From contig DASSNU010000016.1 of assembly GCA_035701265.1 (NCBI GenBank), positions 1 through 64,000 on the forward strand: DNA of 64,000 nt, given 5' to 3'. Under the pieces are notes generated by a model. That model was not told the origin of the DNA, ran no database searches, and worked only from the letters and a program-made list of their open reading frames with translations. Source of the stretch: DASSNU01 sp035701265 (GTDB lineage: Bacteria > Gemmatimonadota > Gemmatimonadetes > Gemmatimonadales > Gemmatimonadaceae). Position numbers and translations under genes: made by a program. Positions 63,631 to 64,000 of the stretch are shown in pieces. How positions within the stretch are numbered: position 1 is the first letter of the stretch; each line of letters starts with the position of its first letter.

Positions 63631-64000
63631 ATGACTACCAGTACCGCCCCCACCTCCATCCGCCTGGGTAACCACACCGTCACCCGGATCGGGCTCGGCA
63701 CCAACCGACTGCGCGACACGCGGCAATCGGTGGAATTCATTCACGCCGCGATCGATGCGGGGGTGGAGATGATCGACACGGCGCACCTCTACACGAGCGG
63801 CGAGAGCGAGCGCGCCATCGGGCGTGCGCTCGCGACGCACGCGTCGGCGCGCTCGAGCGTGGTGGTGGCTACCAAGGGAGGCTACGGCGGCGCGGGGCAC
63901 GGCAGGCCCGAGGTGCTGCGCGCCGAGATCGAGCAGAGTCTCGAACGACTCGGTGTGGAGCGTATCGTGCTCTACTACCTGCACCGCGTCGATCCGGAGA
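63631..64000 (+). CDS. Aldo/keto reductase (3' truncated by window end)
   Basis: The first 123 residues are visible from ATG 63631. The catalytic residues all appear: Asp and Tyr in EMIDTAHLYTSGE, Lys in VVVATKGG and His in YYLHRVD. The N-terminal RIGLGTNRLRD opening is family-typical. No ribosome site is strong. It is not closely alike to the reductase at 17 kb. Substrate unknown. Confidence 0.85.
   Translation, partial: MTTSTAPTSIRLGNHTVTRIGLGTNRLRDTRQSVEFIHAAIDAGVEMIDTAHLYTSGESERAIGRALATHASARSSVVVATKGGYGGAGHGRPEVLRAEIEQSLERLGVERIVLYYLHRVDPE

Overview
The window is GC-rich (roughly 70 %) and almost fully coding, with many 1-4 base stop/start overlaps and frequent GTG starts. A giant SprA-type outer-membrane protein of the Bacteroidota/Gemmatimonadota (FCB) kind, didermic Lpt and Mla genes, type IV pilus genes, cytochrome c maturation and heme A genes together suggest an aerobic, diderm member of the Gemmatimonadota. 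This is inferred from gene content; no rRNA or other phylogenetic marker is present. I found no tRNA, rRNA, CRISPR array or insertion sequence.

Layout. 0-4.4 kb: the tail of a membrane protein, a lower-GC lipoprotein, a tyrosine-recombinase-like protein that has lost catalytic residues, then ccmA-ccmB-ccmC-ccmD. 4.6-13.6 kb: a glycosyltransferase and a sugar-1-phosphate nucleotidyltransferase, a BON protein, a secreted M28 peptidase, a cyclopropane fatty acid synthase and a type II NADH dehydrogenase-like enzyme. 13.6-18.9 kb: tetrapyrrole genes (cobA-hemD fusion, hemC, hemB), an aldo/keto reductase and pyrophosphatase. 18.9-27.3 kb: aquaporin, a DHH phosphoesterase, and a minus-strand run of ketosynthase, methyltransferase-SRPBCC fusion, flavin reductase, geranylgeranyl-reductase-type flavoprotein, lipoprotein, DUF92 kinase-like protein and a zinc-finger anti-sigma-like protein. 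27.5-30.3 kb: a V4R-like protein, an M24 peptidase and a lipoprotein.

30.3-37.2 kb: four minor pilin/pseudopilin genes diverge from an AraC-type regulator across a short AT-richer spacer with a clean inverted repeat, followed by a ZU5-like lipoprotein and a TPR protein. 37.3-41 kb: heme O and heme A synthases, a COX2-like membrane stub and an amino acid permease. 41-48.6 kb, minus strand: lptF-lptG-mlaE-mlaD, then an oxidoreductase of the Gfo/Idh family whose reading frame appears broken, then a phosphodiesterase. 48.9-57.7 kb: sprA, a glutaminyl-cyclase-like lipoprotein overlapping it, and a DUF4105/Lnb-like membrane protein. 57.9-63.4 kb: comEA-pilB-pilT-pilC, closed by a strong hairpin, then the start of another aldo/keto reductase.

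Functionally the window is dominated by the cell envelope (LPS and phospholipid transport, SprA, pili, lipoproteins) and by heme and cytochrome biogenesis. The most interesting point is the sprA/glutaminyl cyclase pair: sprA and the third gene of the cluster both encode predicted signal peptides followed directly by Gln, as in the Bacteroidota 'Q-rule'. Short in-frame tandem repeats in low-complexity protein segments recur through the window.
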